Positions 15,753-23,889 of a DNA stretch of 64,000 nt are shown in pieces (the first letter of the stretch is position 1; the number at the start of each line of letters is the position of its first letter). Position numbers and translations under genes: made by a program. The notes beneath the pieces are model-generated. The model was given only the letters and a program-made list of their open reading frames with translations. It was not told the DNA's origin and did no database searches. Origin of the DNA: QHXW01 sp035280425 (GTDB lineage: Bacteria > Acidobacteriota > Terriglobia > Bryobacterales > Bryobacteraceae); the NCBI GenBank assembly GCA_035280425.1, contig DATEFW010000028.1:6683-70682 (forward strand). The letters are read 5' to 3'.

Positions 15753-15855
15753 CAGGTTCCGGGCTCCGTGCAACGGGCGGCTGCAAACCCCGCCAGATCT
15801 GGAAAGAAGCAACGGTAGCGGCTTAACCTGTGTGCCGCGGATCACCCGGGGCCTG
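15753..15855 (+). ncRNA. ffs: Small bacterial signal recognition particle RNA (4.5S type)
   Basis: RNA component of the signal recognition particle that binds Ffh and targets nascent membrane proteins. The conserved domain IV is visible: CCAGATCTGGAAAGAAGCAA with the GGAA tetraloop, and the asymmetric loop bases ACGGTAGCGG and GTGTGCCG. The ends pair: CAGGTTCCGGG at 15753-15763 with CCCGGGGCCTG at 15845-15855 (two G-U pairs), giving about 103 nt. Placement just upstream of dnaX is common in bacteria. End positions are inferred from pairing. Confidence 0.9.
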
Positions 15856-15869
15856 GCATTTCCCGCCGC

Positions 15870-17567
15870 ATGTATCAGGTCATCGCGCGTAAATACCGGC
15901 CGCAAACGTTCGCCGACGTGGTCAACCAGGAACACGTCAAGACGACGCTCGAGAATGCCATCGCGCAGCAACGCATTGCGCACGGCTACATTTTTTCAGG
16001 GCAGCGCGGGACGGGCAAGACGACGGTTGCGCGGATTCTGGCGCGGTGTTTGAACTGCATCCAGGGGCCGACGGTCACACCGTGCGGAGAATGCGCGAGC
16101 TGCCGGGAGATCGCGCAGGGAAATGCGGTGGACGTGATCGAGATCGACGCGGCGTCGAACCGGGGCATCAACGAAATGCGCGAGCTGCGGGAAAACGTGC
16201 GGTACCGGCCGGCGCGCGACCGCTACAAGATTTTCATCATCGACGAGGCGCACCAGATCACGAGCGAAGCCTTCAATGCGCTGCTGAAGACCATCGAAGA
16301 GCCGCCGGCGTGGGTGATTTTCGTGCTGTGCACGACCGAAGCGCACAAGATTCCGGCGACCATTGCGTCGCGCTGCCAGCACTTCAGTTTTCGCTCGGTG
16401 GATTTCGACGAAGTGGTGGCGCGGATGGACTGGATCTGCCGGCAGGAAGGCATCGAAGCGCCGGCCGAGGTGCTGGCGGTGCTGGCGCAGGCGGGCGAGG
16501 GGAGCATACGGGATTCGCTTTCGGCGCTCGACCAGGCGATTGCGTGCTGCGGGACCAAGCTCAATGCGGCGGAGGTGCGGGCGCTGCTGGGCGTGTTTTC
16601 GCTGGATGCGCTGGCGGAAGTGACCGAGGCGCTGGCGGCGGCGGACAGCAAGCGGATGCTCGGGCTGGTGGATGAGCTGGAACGCAACGGGCACAACCTG
16701 CAACACTTCAGCCGGGAGCTGGCACGCTATTTCCGGAACCTGCTGGTAGCGAAGATTGCGGGAAGCGACACGCGGGTGATTGCGGCATCGGCGGATGAGA
16801 GAGCGCGGCTGGCGGAGCTGGCGGCGGCGTTTTCGGAAGAAGATTTGACGCGCTACTTGCAGCTTTCGCTCGATTTGTTCAAAGATTTGCAGGCCTCGTT
16901 GCAGCCGCGGTTTCATCTGGAGATCGGGCTCGTCAAGCTGGTGCAGGCGGGGCGGCTGGTGGCGATCGAGGAAGCGCTGGCGTCGCTGAACACGCGAGAG
17001 CCGGGAGCGGACCGGGGACGCCCGAGCGAAGCACGGCCACCCGGCGGAGAAGCGGCGAAAAAACCAGCGGCGCCGCCGGTGCGCACGGGGCCTTCGCCAT
17101 TCGAGCTGGACCGGGCGAAAAAAGCCGGAGCGCGGACGGAGCCGCAGTCGATCGGAGCGACGGCGCTCGCGCCGGAGCCTGCGCCTGTGCCTGAAGGAGC
17201 CGTGGACTGGCGGGAAAAACTGCACGCTGCGCTGATCGAACTGGGGATGCAGTTTACGGCGGATGCCGTGGAGCATGCGCAGATCAGTGAAGCCGGGAAC
17301 ACGCTGGAGTTCGTCGCGCCGAAGGAATTCCTTTTGGCATTGCGGGCGGAGGAGATTACGAAAGCGCTCGAGCGCATCGGGCCGCGGCGGTTCAAGATTA
17401 AGGTGACGGAAGGGGCAGCGGCCCCGGCGGAGGCGGCCGGTGCGGGAGCCGGACAAAAAGAAGAGGAAACTGCGCGGCGGGCGCTGGAGAATCCCGAGGT
17501 GCAACGGTTTCGCGAAGTTTTTGGCGGCGAAGTGCGCACCGTTCGCGATCTAAAAAGGGTAGAGTAG
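15870..17567 (+). CDS. dnaX: DNA polymerase III subunit gamma/tau
   Basis: ATPase of the replicative clamp loader. The 565-residue chain begins MYQVIARKYRPQTFADVVNQ; the Walker A loop GQRGTGKTT spans residues 45-52, zinc-binding cysteines lie at 63, 72, 75 and 78, the Walker B box IIDEAH is at 124-128 and the SRC sensor motif (ASRCQHF) near 170. A Pro/Ala-rich linker (about 390-440) precedes a tau-like C-terminal domain, so the full tau form is encoded. It follows the SRP RNA and is followed by ebfC and recR on the same strand, a conserved replication/repair cluster. Confidence 0.96.
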   Translation: MYQVIARKYRPQTFADVVNQEHVKTTLENAIAQQRIAHGYIFSGQRGTGKTTVARILARCLNCIQGPTVTPCGECASCREIAQGNAVDVIEIDAASNRGINEMRELRENVRYRPARDRYKIFIIDEAHQITSEAFNALLKTIEEPPAWVIFVLCTTEAHKIPATIASRCQHFSFRSVDFDEVVARMDWICRQEGIEAPAEVLAVLAQAGEGSIRDSLSALDQAIACCGTKLNAAEVRALLGVFSLDALAEVTEALAAADSKRMLGLVDELERNGHNLQHFSRELARYFRNLLVAKIAGSDTRVIAASADERARLAELAAAFSEEDLTRYLQLSLDLFKDLQASLQPRFHLEIGLVKLVQAGRLVAIEEALASLNTREPGADRGRPSEARPPGGEAAKKPAAPPVRTGPSPFELDRAKKAGARTEPQSIGATALAPEPAPVPEGAVDWREKLHAALIELGMQFTADAVEHAQISEAGNTLEFVAPKEFLLALRAEEITKALERIGPRRFKIKVTEGAAAPAEAAGAGAGQKEEETARRALENPEVQRFREVFGGEVRTVRDLKRVE

Positions 17568-17600
17568 CAGGATGGCCTCGCCACGAAGGAGTCGCACGAG

Positions 17601-17909
17601 ATGAAGCTGCCGGGAAACATGCAGGCGATGATGAAGCAGGCGCAGCAGATGCAGGAGCGCATGCAGCAAGAAATTGCGCTGATCCGCGTGGAAGCGTCGG
17701 CGGGCGGCGGCATGGTTTCGGTGAAGATGGACGGCAACAAGAACCTGCTGAGCGTCAAGATCGATCCGGAAGTGGCGGGCGATGTGGAGATGCTGCAGGA
17801 CATGGTAGTGGCGGCGTGCAACGAAGCGGTAAAGAAGGTCGAGGACGAGGCCAAGCAAAAGATGGGCGGATTGCTGGGTGGACTCGGCCTGCCGCCGGGC
17901 CTCATCTAG
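17601..17909 (+). CDS. ebfC: YbaB/EbfC family nucleoid-associated protein
   Basis: Small DNA-binding protein (102 residues) of the YbaB/EbfC family, typically encoded between dnaX and recR, as here. The N-terminal Met/Gln-rich helix (MQAMMKQAQQMQERMQQ), the central VEASAGGGMVSVKMDGN block and the LGLPPGLI tail are characteristic. It binds DNA as a dimer and is linked to recombination repair and nucleoid organisation. A ribosome-binding GAAGGAG lies before the ATG. Confidence 0.94.
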   Translation: MKLPGNMQAMMKQAQQMQERMQQEIALIRVEASAGGGMVSVKMDGNKNLLSVKIDPEVAGDVEMLQDMVVAACNEAVKKVEDEAKQKMGGLLGGLGLPPGLI

Positions 17910-17916
17910 TTTTTCC

Positions 17917-18516
17917 ATGCCGGATTTCGCCGAACCGCTTGCGCGGCTGATCCAGGAATTCAAGCATCTGCCGGGAATCGGGCAGAAGTCCGCGCAACGG
18001 CTGGCGTTTCACCTGATGCGCGCCGGCCGCGAAGACGCGGAGCGGCTGGCGCAAGCGATTCTCGACGTCAAAGACAAGCTGGGGCTGTGCCCGGTGTGCA
18101 ACAACATCAGCGAAGGCGAACTTTGCGTGTTTTGCCGCGATCCACAGCGCGACCAAAGGGTACTGTGCGTGGTGGAAGAGCCGCACAACATTGTGGGAAT
18201 TGAGACCACGCGGCAATTCAGCGGGCTTTATCACGTGCTGCATGGGGCGCTGTCGCCATTGCGCGGTATTGGCCCGGAGCAGCTCAAGATCAAGAATCTG
18301 ATCGAGCGGATCGGCGCGGGGCAGATCGAGGAAGTGATTCTGGCGACCAATCCGACGGCGGAAGGCGAAGCGACGGCGGTTTATCTTTCGAAGCTGATCA
18401 AGCCGCTGGGCATCAAAGTGACGCGGATTGCGATGGGGATTCCGGTGGGCAGCGATCTGGAATTCGCCGATGAAGTGACGATCTGGAAAGCGATGGAGGG
18501 GCGGAGGGAGATGTGA
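17917..18516 (+). CDS. recR: Recombination mediator protein RecR
   Basis: RecFOR-pathway protein that helps load RecA at single-strand gaps. 199 residues, standard length. The helix-hairpin-helix LPGIGQKSAQRLAFHL is near residue 18, the zinc finger cysteines are C58, C61, C70 and C73, and a Toprim domain follows from VVEEP with NPTAEGEATA and TRIAMGIPVGSDLEFAD. The ATG at 17917 is used; the frame extends upstream into ebfC without RecR similarity. The stop overlaps the GTG of the next gene (GTGA). Confidence 0.96.
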   Translation: MPDFAEPLARLIQEFKHLPGIGQKSAQRLAFHLMRAGREDAERLAQAILDVKDKLGLCPVCNNISEGELCVFCRDPQRDQRVLCVVEEPHNIVGIETTRQFSGLYHVLHGALSPLRGIGPEQLKIKNLIERIGAGQIEEVILATNPTAEGEATAVYLSKLIKPLGIKVTRIAMGIPVGSDLEFADEVTIWKAMEGRREM

Positions 18517-19160
18517 AGCGGCTTGCGCGACCGACGGGAGTGGTTTTAGCCCTTATCGCCATCGTCATGACTGGCGGCGCGCAGACGGGCGCGCTGGGGA
18601 TTTTTGAAAATCATGGCGATGTGGGGGAAACGCCGAAGAAGGGCGCGGTCGAGTACGGCGGGGAATCCGGAGAGTATCGCGTCACCGGCGGCGGCGCGAA
18701 TATCTGGGCGACAGTCGATGCATTTCAGTTTGTTTGGAAAAAGCTTTCGGGCGATCTGACGTTTACGGCCGACGTGCGTTTTATCGGCGCGGGCGCGGTG
18801 AATCATCGAAAGGCGGTGCTGATGATTCGGCAGGGGCTCGAACCGGACGCGGCATATGCCGATGTGGCGCTGCATGGCGACGGGCTCACGTCGCTGCAAT
18901 ACCGGACGGCGAGTGGGGCGATCACGCAGGAAGTGCGGTCGGAAGTGAGTGCGCCGGGGAGAATCCGGATCGAACGGCGCGACGACGAGTTCACGATGTA
19001 CGCCGCGAAATCCGGCGAAGAATGGAAGGCGGCGGGGCCGGTCACCGTGAAGCTCCGGGATCCGGTTTACGTGGGTATCGGGATGTGCTCGCATGATGCC
19101 GCGGTTCTGGAGACCACGGTATTTAAGAACGTAAGGATAACGGGCGCGTCGACGAAATAA
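18513..19160 (+). CDS. Secreted protein, DUF1349/concanavalin-like fold
   Basis: A 215-residue predicted exported protein starting at GTG 18513, which overlaps the recR stop. After a signal peptide (ARPTGVVLALIAIVMTGGAQ) the sequence has a beta-sandwich pattern typical of DUF1349-type jelly-roll domains: YRVTGGGANIWATVDAFQFV, LTFTADVRFIG, KAVLMIRQ and VYVGIGMCSHD. It probably binds carbohydrate or another ligand outside the cytoplasm. Its overlap with recR implies co-transcription although no functional link is evident. Confidence 0.6.
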   Translation: MKRLARPTGVVLALIAIVMTGGAQTGALGIFENHGDVGETPKKGAVEYGGESGEYRVTGGGANIWATVDAFQFVWKKLSGDLTFTADVRFIGAGAVNHRKAVLMIRQGLEPDAAYADVALHGDGLTSLQYRTASGAITQEVRSEVSAPGRIRIERRDDEFTMYAAKSGEEWKAAGPVTVKLRDPVYVGIGMCSHDAAVLETTVFKNVRITGASTK

Positions 19161-19326
19161 GGGCGCTCCGCGGCCAACAGCAGCTCATCAGCGACATCAC
19201 TTTATCCCCAGGTTTCGTAAAATGTATAAAAACTTAGGCTTCAGGACAATCTGATCTCAATACCCTAATAGCGGTAACAATTTTGTTTTCAAGCCGATAC
19301 GTTTGCCGCCGCGAAAGCTCGAGAAC

Positions 19327-19342
19327 TGGCCGGTAAATTGCG
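19327..19342 (+). promoter_or_regulatory. Sigma-54 (-24/-12) promoter of the PEP-CTERM gene
   Basis: TGGCCGGTAAATTGCG has TGGC and TTGC separated by 7 nt, so the GG and GC dinucleotides are 10 nt apart as RpoN promoters require. Transcription would start near 19353, leaving a leader of about 120 nt before the start at 19477. RpoN control of PEP-CTERM genes is known in exosortase systems. The rest of the 316-base gene-free stretch 19161-19476 holds no other recognisable element. Confidence 0.55.
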
Positions 19343-19476
19343 GCCTCGTTTTCTATCGGAATAGCCTGAGGGCAAAAGTCCCATCCGGCGGTTGAACTCG
19401 AAGTTCTGTCCGGATCGGTATTCCGCCAAGGCGAGCCTCGATGAGTTTAAGCCATCTTCAAAACGGAGGTCAAAAA

Positions 19477-20466
19477 ATGGGAAATCGTATATCGATCTTG
19501 CGATCGGCACTGCGGATTGCGGTATTTGGCGGCATTCTGCTTGCGCTAAGTGGCGCACTGTTTGCCGGTCCTTTTACTTTCCAGTTGGGCGATATCGTAG
19601 CCGGCACCGGTACGGGTCACTACAAGGTATTTGATTCGAGCGGGAATTTTCTCACGACACTCGACACGACGACAGGTTCATCAGAAGATACGGGCGGAGC
19701 GTTTGACGCCAGCGGTAATCTCTACGTCACAAACTTCACGGCCAATAGCGTGTCGAAGTTCGATATTAACGGAAATCTGCTAACGGCCAACTTCGGAGGC
19801 CCTTATAATTCCCATCCAGAGTCAGTTACAATTGACGCGGCCGGCCATATATACATAGGGCAGGCGGACGGCCTCCGACACGTGTTGGAATTCGATTCCG
19901 CAGGAAATCTGTTGAACACTTTTTCTCCCGCCACACAGGACCGCGGCACGGACTGGATCGATCTGGCTCCGGACGGCAAGACGCTGTACTACACATCGGA
20001 AGGAAACCTGGTCAAACGGTTTGACATTTCCACGAACACCCAGCTTCCGGACTTTGCCACGCTACCGACGGAACCGTCTTATGCACTGCGGCTGCTGCCG
20101 AACGGCGACGTCCTAGTTGCCAATACCAGCGAAGTAGTTCTGCTGGACACAGGCGGAAACGTCATCAAAACCTACACTGCGCCAGGCGCAGACCGTCTGT
20201 TCGCATTGAACATCCTGCCGGACGGCAAGTCTTTTGTCACCGGGAACATCGATTCCACTGGAGAAATCTTCCAGTTCAATATCGCTAGCGGCGCACTGGA
20301 GCAGACTATTTTTCCGAGCCCGACCGTTGATCTTGCGGGATTGATTGTTTTCGGCGAGATCGGCATCGGACCGACGCCCAATCCTACAGTTCCCGAGCCG
20401 AGTGCCATCTTCCTGCTGGGTACTGTGCTGGTGGGGCTGGGAGCAATCAGACGCAGAATGGCGTAA
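19477..20466 (+). CDS. PEP-CTERM sorted beta-propeller protein
   Basis: Exported surface or EPS-associated protein (329 residues). It has an N-terminal signal peptide (LRIAVFGGILLALSGALFAG), an NHL/SMP-30-like propeller with repeats such as GGAFDASGNLYVTNFTANSV and IDAAGHIYIGQADG, and a C-terminal PEP-CTERM signal: VPEPSAIFLLGTVLVGLG plus the basic tail IRRRMA. An exosortase, not in this window, would process it. The start at 19477 is set by GGAGG about 9 nt upstream; an upstream in-frame ATG at 19441 precedes that site and is not used. Confidence 0.9.
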   Translation: MGNRISILRSALRIAVFGGILLALSGALFAGPFTFQLGDIVAGTGTGHYKVFDSSGNFLTTLDTTTGSSEDTGGAFDASGNLYVTNFTANSVSKFDINGNLLTANFGGPYNSHPESVTIDAAGHIYIGQADGLRHVLEFDSAGNLLNTFSPATQDRGTDWIDLAPDGKTLYYTSEGNLVKRFDISTNTQLPDFATLPTEPSYALRLLPNGDVLVANTSEVVLLDTGGNVIKTYTAPGADRLFALNILPDGKSFVTGNIDSTGEIFQFNIASGALEQTIFPSPTVDLAGLIVFGEIGIGPTPNPTVPEPSAIFLLGTVLVGLGAIRRRMA

Positions 20467-20472
20467 GAGTGA

Positions 20473-20498
20473 CGGTCTGAAGCGGTTTTTCAAGACCG
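20473..20498 (+). terminator. Possible terminator hairpin after the PEP-CTERM gene
   Basis: CGGTCT (20473-20478) pairs with AGACCG (20493-20498). No T-run follows, so activity is uncertain; the site lies between two converging genes. Confidence 0.25.
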
Positions 20499-20565
20499 CA
20501 GCCCTCAGAAAGGGATTCGTGCGGCGCCTGCTAAATTTTTCGGCGGGCGCCTCGCTTTCCTTTCT

Positions 20566-21003
20566 CTACCGAGCAGAAGGGCGCATCTGGCTTTTTCGAA
20601 AGCGCCTGGCGCCGGCCGTGTAGAGACTCACTTCGTGGCCGTCGGGATCATTCAAGTAGGCGTGCTTCCAGCCCCAGGGCATGAGTTTGGGCGGCGCGGA
20701 GAACGTGACGCCGGCGGCTTCCAAATCCTTGCATAACCCGTCGAGAGCCGCGGTTTCAAAGTAGAGGCGCACGCCCTCATCGGGAGGCACGGTGTGTCCG
20801 GGCTCGAGCCGGTGCAAGGCAAGCGTTCCGTTGCCGCGGGGAGATCGCAACCGGGCGTAGGCCGTGGCGTATTGCTCGATCATTTTGAAACCGAGCAGGT
20901 CGCGGTAAAAGTGCAGCGCGGGCTCCAGTTCCCGGACATACACCATGGCGTGATTGAACGTGAGGCCGGCTATTTTTGATTTCCGTCTGCTTTTTTGAGG
21001 CAC
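20566..21003 (-). CDS. VOC family (glyoxalase/bleomycin-resistance-like) protein
   Basis: A 145-residue single vicinal-oxygen-chelate domain protein. FNHAMVYVRELEPALHFYRD is the first beta-alpha module and WKHAYLNDPDGHEVSLY the second; His and Glu in these blocks are the probable metal ligands. It might be a dioxygenase, an isomerase or a resistance protein; the substrate cannot be read. A basic N-terminus (PQKSRRKSK) precedes the domain, so the true start may be slightly later, though no closer Met is evident. Confidence 0.85.
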   Translation of the reverse strand: MPQKSRRKSKIAGLTFNHAMVYVRELEPALHFYRDLLGFKMIEQYATAYARLRSPRGNGTLALHRLEPGHTVPPDEGVRLYFETAALDGLCKDLEAAGVTFSAPPKLMPWGWKHAYLNDPDGHEVSLYTAGARRFRKSQMRPSAR

Positions 21004-21114
21004 TCTTCCTCCGATTTTAATCCATCCAGTCTATAACGAACGGCAGCGCGCAGGCTTCACTCGAATCCGTCGAACGCGATACAATGCCTACCCGCAATCT
21101 ATCAGGGGGTGCAA

Positions 21115-21879
21115 ATGGGCGATTTCGTGGTAGTAATGGGCGTAGTTGGGCTGCTGGCGCAGGGGAGCGTCATGCGCAATCCGCGAACCTCGCCCGGGGA
21201 CATCGCCGCGGGCGCCAAGACATTTCGATCGCATTGCGCGGTGTGCCACGGGCCGAACGGGGAAGGCGGGCGAGGGCCGCGGCTGGCGTCGGGCGTGTTT
21301 TATCACGGCAACTCGGATCAGGAGATTCTAAACAATATTTCGAATGGTATTCCGGGCACGGAGATGCCCAGTATGTTTTACGAAGAGGACCGGCTGTGGC
21401 AGGTGGTGGCGTACATCCGGTCGCTGAGCGCGGCGTCGAGCGCTAAGGGATCGGGAGATCCCGGGCGAGGGCGCGAAATCTTTCTCGCCAAGGGTTGCAT
21501 GCAATGCCACCGCGTGAACGGCGAAGGAGGGCGGCTGGGGCCGGATTTGACGGACATCGGCCAGAGACGCGCGGCTGCGTACCTGCGCGAAAGCATTCTC
21601 GATCCGAGTGCGGATGTCGGCGAACGTTACTGGGTGGTCAGCTTCAACGATCCGTCAGGCAAGAGCCATAACGGATTTGTGATGAACGAAGATACTTACT
21701 CGGTGCAGTTTCTGGATTTCAACGAGCAGCTTCAATCGTTCGAGAAAGCCGGGTTGAAGGATTATCAGGTGGTGAAGACATCCAAGATGCCGAGCTACAA
21801 GAGCGTTTTGAGCGATCAGGAGGTGGACGACCTCGTCGCCTGGCTATCGTCGTTGCGGCTCGAAGGAGGTGCGCGATGA
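21115..21879 (+). CDS. Diheme cytochrome c
   Basis: Periplasmic electron carrier (254 residues) predicted to accept electrons from the PQQ dehydrogenase next to it. Two heme c sites are visible: CAVCH at 41-45 and CMQCH at 128-132, with distal Met candidates in GTEMPSMFY and TSKMPSYKS. A short hydrophobic N-terminus (VVVMGVVGLLAQG) is a weak signal peptide. ATG 21115 is favoured over the GTG at 21109 because of AGGGGG before it. The stop overlaps the next start (ATGA), so the two genes form an operon. A paralogous pair lies at 57565-59927. Confidence 0.88.
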   Translation: MGDFVVVMGVVGLLAQGSVMRNPRTSPGDIAAGAKTFRSHCAVCHGPNGEGGRGPRLASGVFYHGNSDQEILNNISNGIPGTEMPSMFYEEDRLWQVVAYIRSLSAASSAKGSGDPGRGREIFLAKGCMQCHRVNGEGGRLGPDLTDIGQRRAAAYLRESILDPSADVGERYWVVSFNDPSGKSHNGFVMNEDTYSVQFLDFNEQLQSFEKAGLKDYQVVKTSKMPSYKSVLSDQEVDDLVAWLSSLRLEGGAR

Positions 21880-23465
21880 CTCATCGTTTGGCACTCGTCG
21901 CCGCAGCGCTGGCGGCGAGTCTTCCGGCGCAGGTCACGTACGAACGGCTGCTTAACGCACAACGCGAGCCGGGCAACTGGCTGACGTACTCGGGCGGATA
22001 CCGGAGCTGGCGTTATAGCCCGCTCGACCAGATCAATCGCGATAATGCGCAACGGCTGAAGGTGAAGTGGGTGTACCAAATGCCGGTGACGGACTACGTC
22101 GAGACGACCCCGCTGGTGGCCGACGGTGTCATGTATATTTCCGAGCCGCCGAGCAACGTGGTGGCGCTCGACGCGGAAACGGGCCGGCAGTTCTGGCGCT
22201 ACCGGCGGGTTCTGCCATCGAAGATTAACGTCTGCTGCGGGCGCGTGAACCGCGGCGTGGCGATTCTGGGCGACCGGGTTTTCGTGGGAACGGTGGATGC
22301 GCATCTGGTGGCGCTCGATGCCAAGACCGGCGACGTGCTGTGGGACGTGCAGGTGGCGGATTCGCGGACGGGTTACGCGATTACCGTGGCGCCGCTGGTG
22401 GTCAAAGACATGGTGATCTGCGGAATCAGCGGCGGCGAATACGGCATTCGCGGATTCCTTGACGCCTATGATGCGAAAAGCGGACGGCGTCGCTGGCGCT
22501 TCTGGACTATTCCCGAGCCAGGCCAGCCGGGGAGTGAAACGTGGCAAGGCAGCGCGTGGAAAACGGGCGGCGGGCCAACGTGGGTAACGGGATCGTTCGA
22601 TGTGGAGCAGAACCTGATCATCTGGGGAACCGGGAATCCGTCACCCGATTGGAATGGCGATTCGCGGCCCGGCGATAATTTGTACACCGATAGCGCCATC
22701 GCGCTCGACGCCGACACCGGAAAGCTCAAATGGTATTACCAGTTCGTGCCGCACGACGTGCATGATTGGGACGCCGTCCAGGTTCCCGTGCTGGTAGACG
22801 ATGAGTGGCAGGGCAAGGCGCACAAGCTGATTTATTGGGCGCACCGCTGCGGATTCTACTATGTGCTGGATCGCGAGACGGGAAAATTCCTGTTGGGAAA
22901 ACCGTTCGCGACACAAACCTGGGCGAAGGGCCTCGACGAGGGCGGGCGGCCGATCCGGCTGCCGGACATCGATCCGACACCGCAGGGCACGATTCTATGG
23001 CCCGGTGTGCAGGGCGCGACGAACTGGTATTCGCCCAGCTATCATCCCGGAACGAAGCTGTTCTATCTGGCCGTCTGGGAGAATCGCAGTCTGTATCACA
23101 AGGGCGAACAGGATTACAGCCCGGGGAATCGCTTCATCGGCAGCGTGCCGCTGATCGATCTTCCGGGCGATCCGGGACACGGCGCGATTCGCGCGCTCAA
23201 TCCCAGGACAGGCGATCGCGTCTGGGAATACAAGCTGCACACCAAGCCTTGGGCGGGCGTGCTTTCGACGGCGGGCAAGCTGGTGTTCGGCGGCAGCGAC
23301 GAGGGACACTACTTCGCACTCGACGCCGAAACGGGGAAGGAAGTCTGGCGCATGAATACCGGCGGGCTGATCCGGTCGAACGGGATCAGTTATCTGAGCA
23401 AGGGCAAACAGGTGGTGGCGATCGCGGGGGGAAGCTCGATCTTTGCGTTCGATCTGGGGGAATAG
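21876..23465 (+). CDS. PQQ-dependent alcohol/aldehyde dehydrogenase (quinoprotein)
   Basis: Periplasmic eight-bladed propeller dehydrogenase that would oxidise an alcohol or similar substrate using PQQ and calcium and pass electrons to cytochrome c. 529 residues with a signal peptide. Signatures include NWLTYSGGYRSWRYSPL at the N-terminus, the vicinal cysteine pair in NVCCGRVNRG near residue 112, repeated propeller tags such as VALDAKTG and ALDADTGKLKWYYQF, and the HDVHDWD block with the probable catalytic Asp. The substrate is unknown. It is translationally coupled to the diheme cytochrome gene. Confidence 0.92.
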   Translation: MTHRLALVAAALAASLPAQVTYERLLNAQREPGNWLTYSGGYRSWRYSPLDQINRDNAQRLKVKWVYQMPVTDYVETTPLVADGVMYISEPPSNVVALDAETGRQFWRYRRVLPSKINVCCGRVNRGVAILGDRVFVGTVDAHLVALDAKTGDVLWDVQVADSRTGYAITVAPLVVKDMVICGISGGEYGIRGFLDAYDAKSGRRRWRFWTIPEPGQPGSETWQGSAWKTGGGPTWVTGSFDVEQNLIIWGTGNPSPDWNGDSRPGDNLYTDSAIALDADTGKLKWYYQFVPHDVHDWDAVQVPVLVDDEWQGKAHKLIYWAHRCGFYYVLDRETGKFLLGKPFATQTWAKGLDEGGRPIRLPDIDPTPQGTILWPGVQGATNWYSPSYHPGTKLFYLAVWENRSLYHKGEQDYSPGNRFIGSVPLIDLPGDPGHGAIRALNPRTGDRVWEYKLHTKPWAGVLSTAGKLVFGGSDEGHYFALDAETGKEVWRMNTGGLIRSNGISYLSKGKQVVAIAGGSSIFAFDLGE

Positions 23466-23471
23466 GACGGC

Positions 23472-23882
23472 CTACTCGTTTTTCTTCACGAAGACCGCGA
23501 CGCCCGAGGCCACTTCGCGCCCGGCGGAATATAGCGAATACGTAAGGCGAAGCCTGCCGCCCGCAATCTCGACGGTTTCTCGTAGAGAGACAATCCCGCC
23601 TTTCTTTCCTGCACCGGCGATTTGATGGGTGCCAATCCGCCTGTAAGCAATGGCGTCGGCTGCGGGCGAGCCGGTCACGGGGTAATCGGCGCCGTCGAAT
23701 CGGGCGCGAACCGCGACGATGGTTTGCGAACCATCATGCCGCGCGATTTCTTCGCGGACCTGAATGTCGTCGCCATGAATTTCGATTGTCTGCGTCCAAC
23801 TGCGCGGCGCGGGCGTGCTCAGATTGGATCGAACGGTATCGAAGATCCAAATTCCTGTGAATGGGTCGGGAGCGCTTGTCAT
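23472..23882 (-). CDS. Hypothetical small protein of acidobacterial DPFTGIW type
   Basis: A 136-residue protein of unknown function. It opens with TSAPDPFTGIWIFDTVRSNL, a pattern I recognise as recurrent in acidobacterial proteins with a lipocalin-like barrel, and alternates polar and hydrophobic residues as expected for beta strands (QTIEIHGDDIQVREEI, LRLTYSLYSAGREV). The start at 23882 is chosen at the pattern; the frame extends into mtaB. It lies 7 nt after the mtaB stop and converges with the PQQ dehydrogenase gene (6 nt between stops). Confidence 0.65.
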   Translation of the reverse strand: MTSAPDPFTGIWIFDTVRSNLSTPAPRSWTQTIEIHGDDIQVREEIARHDGSQTIVAVRARFDGADYPVTGSPAADAIAYRRIGTHQIAGAGKKGGIVSLRETVEIAGGRLRLTYSLYSAGREVASGVAVFVKKNE

Positions 23883-23889
23883 CCCGGAA

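Noticed and set aside
17048..17130. A-rich runs (six A) in the dnaX linker as a programmed frameshift for a gamma form
   Set aside because: The codon phase does not fit the X XXY YYZ slippery rule, and the -1 frame after it has no conserved end.
19260..19470. Possible riboswitch in the leader of the PEP-CTERM gene
   Set aside because: Several short pairings exist but I could match none to a known class such as c-di-GMP or cobalamin.
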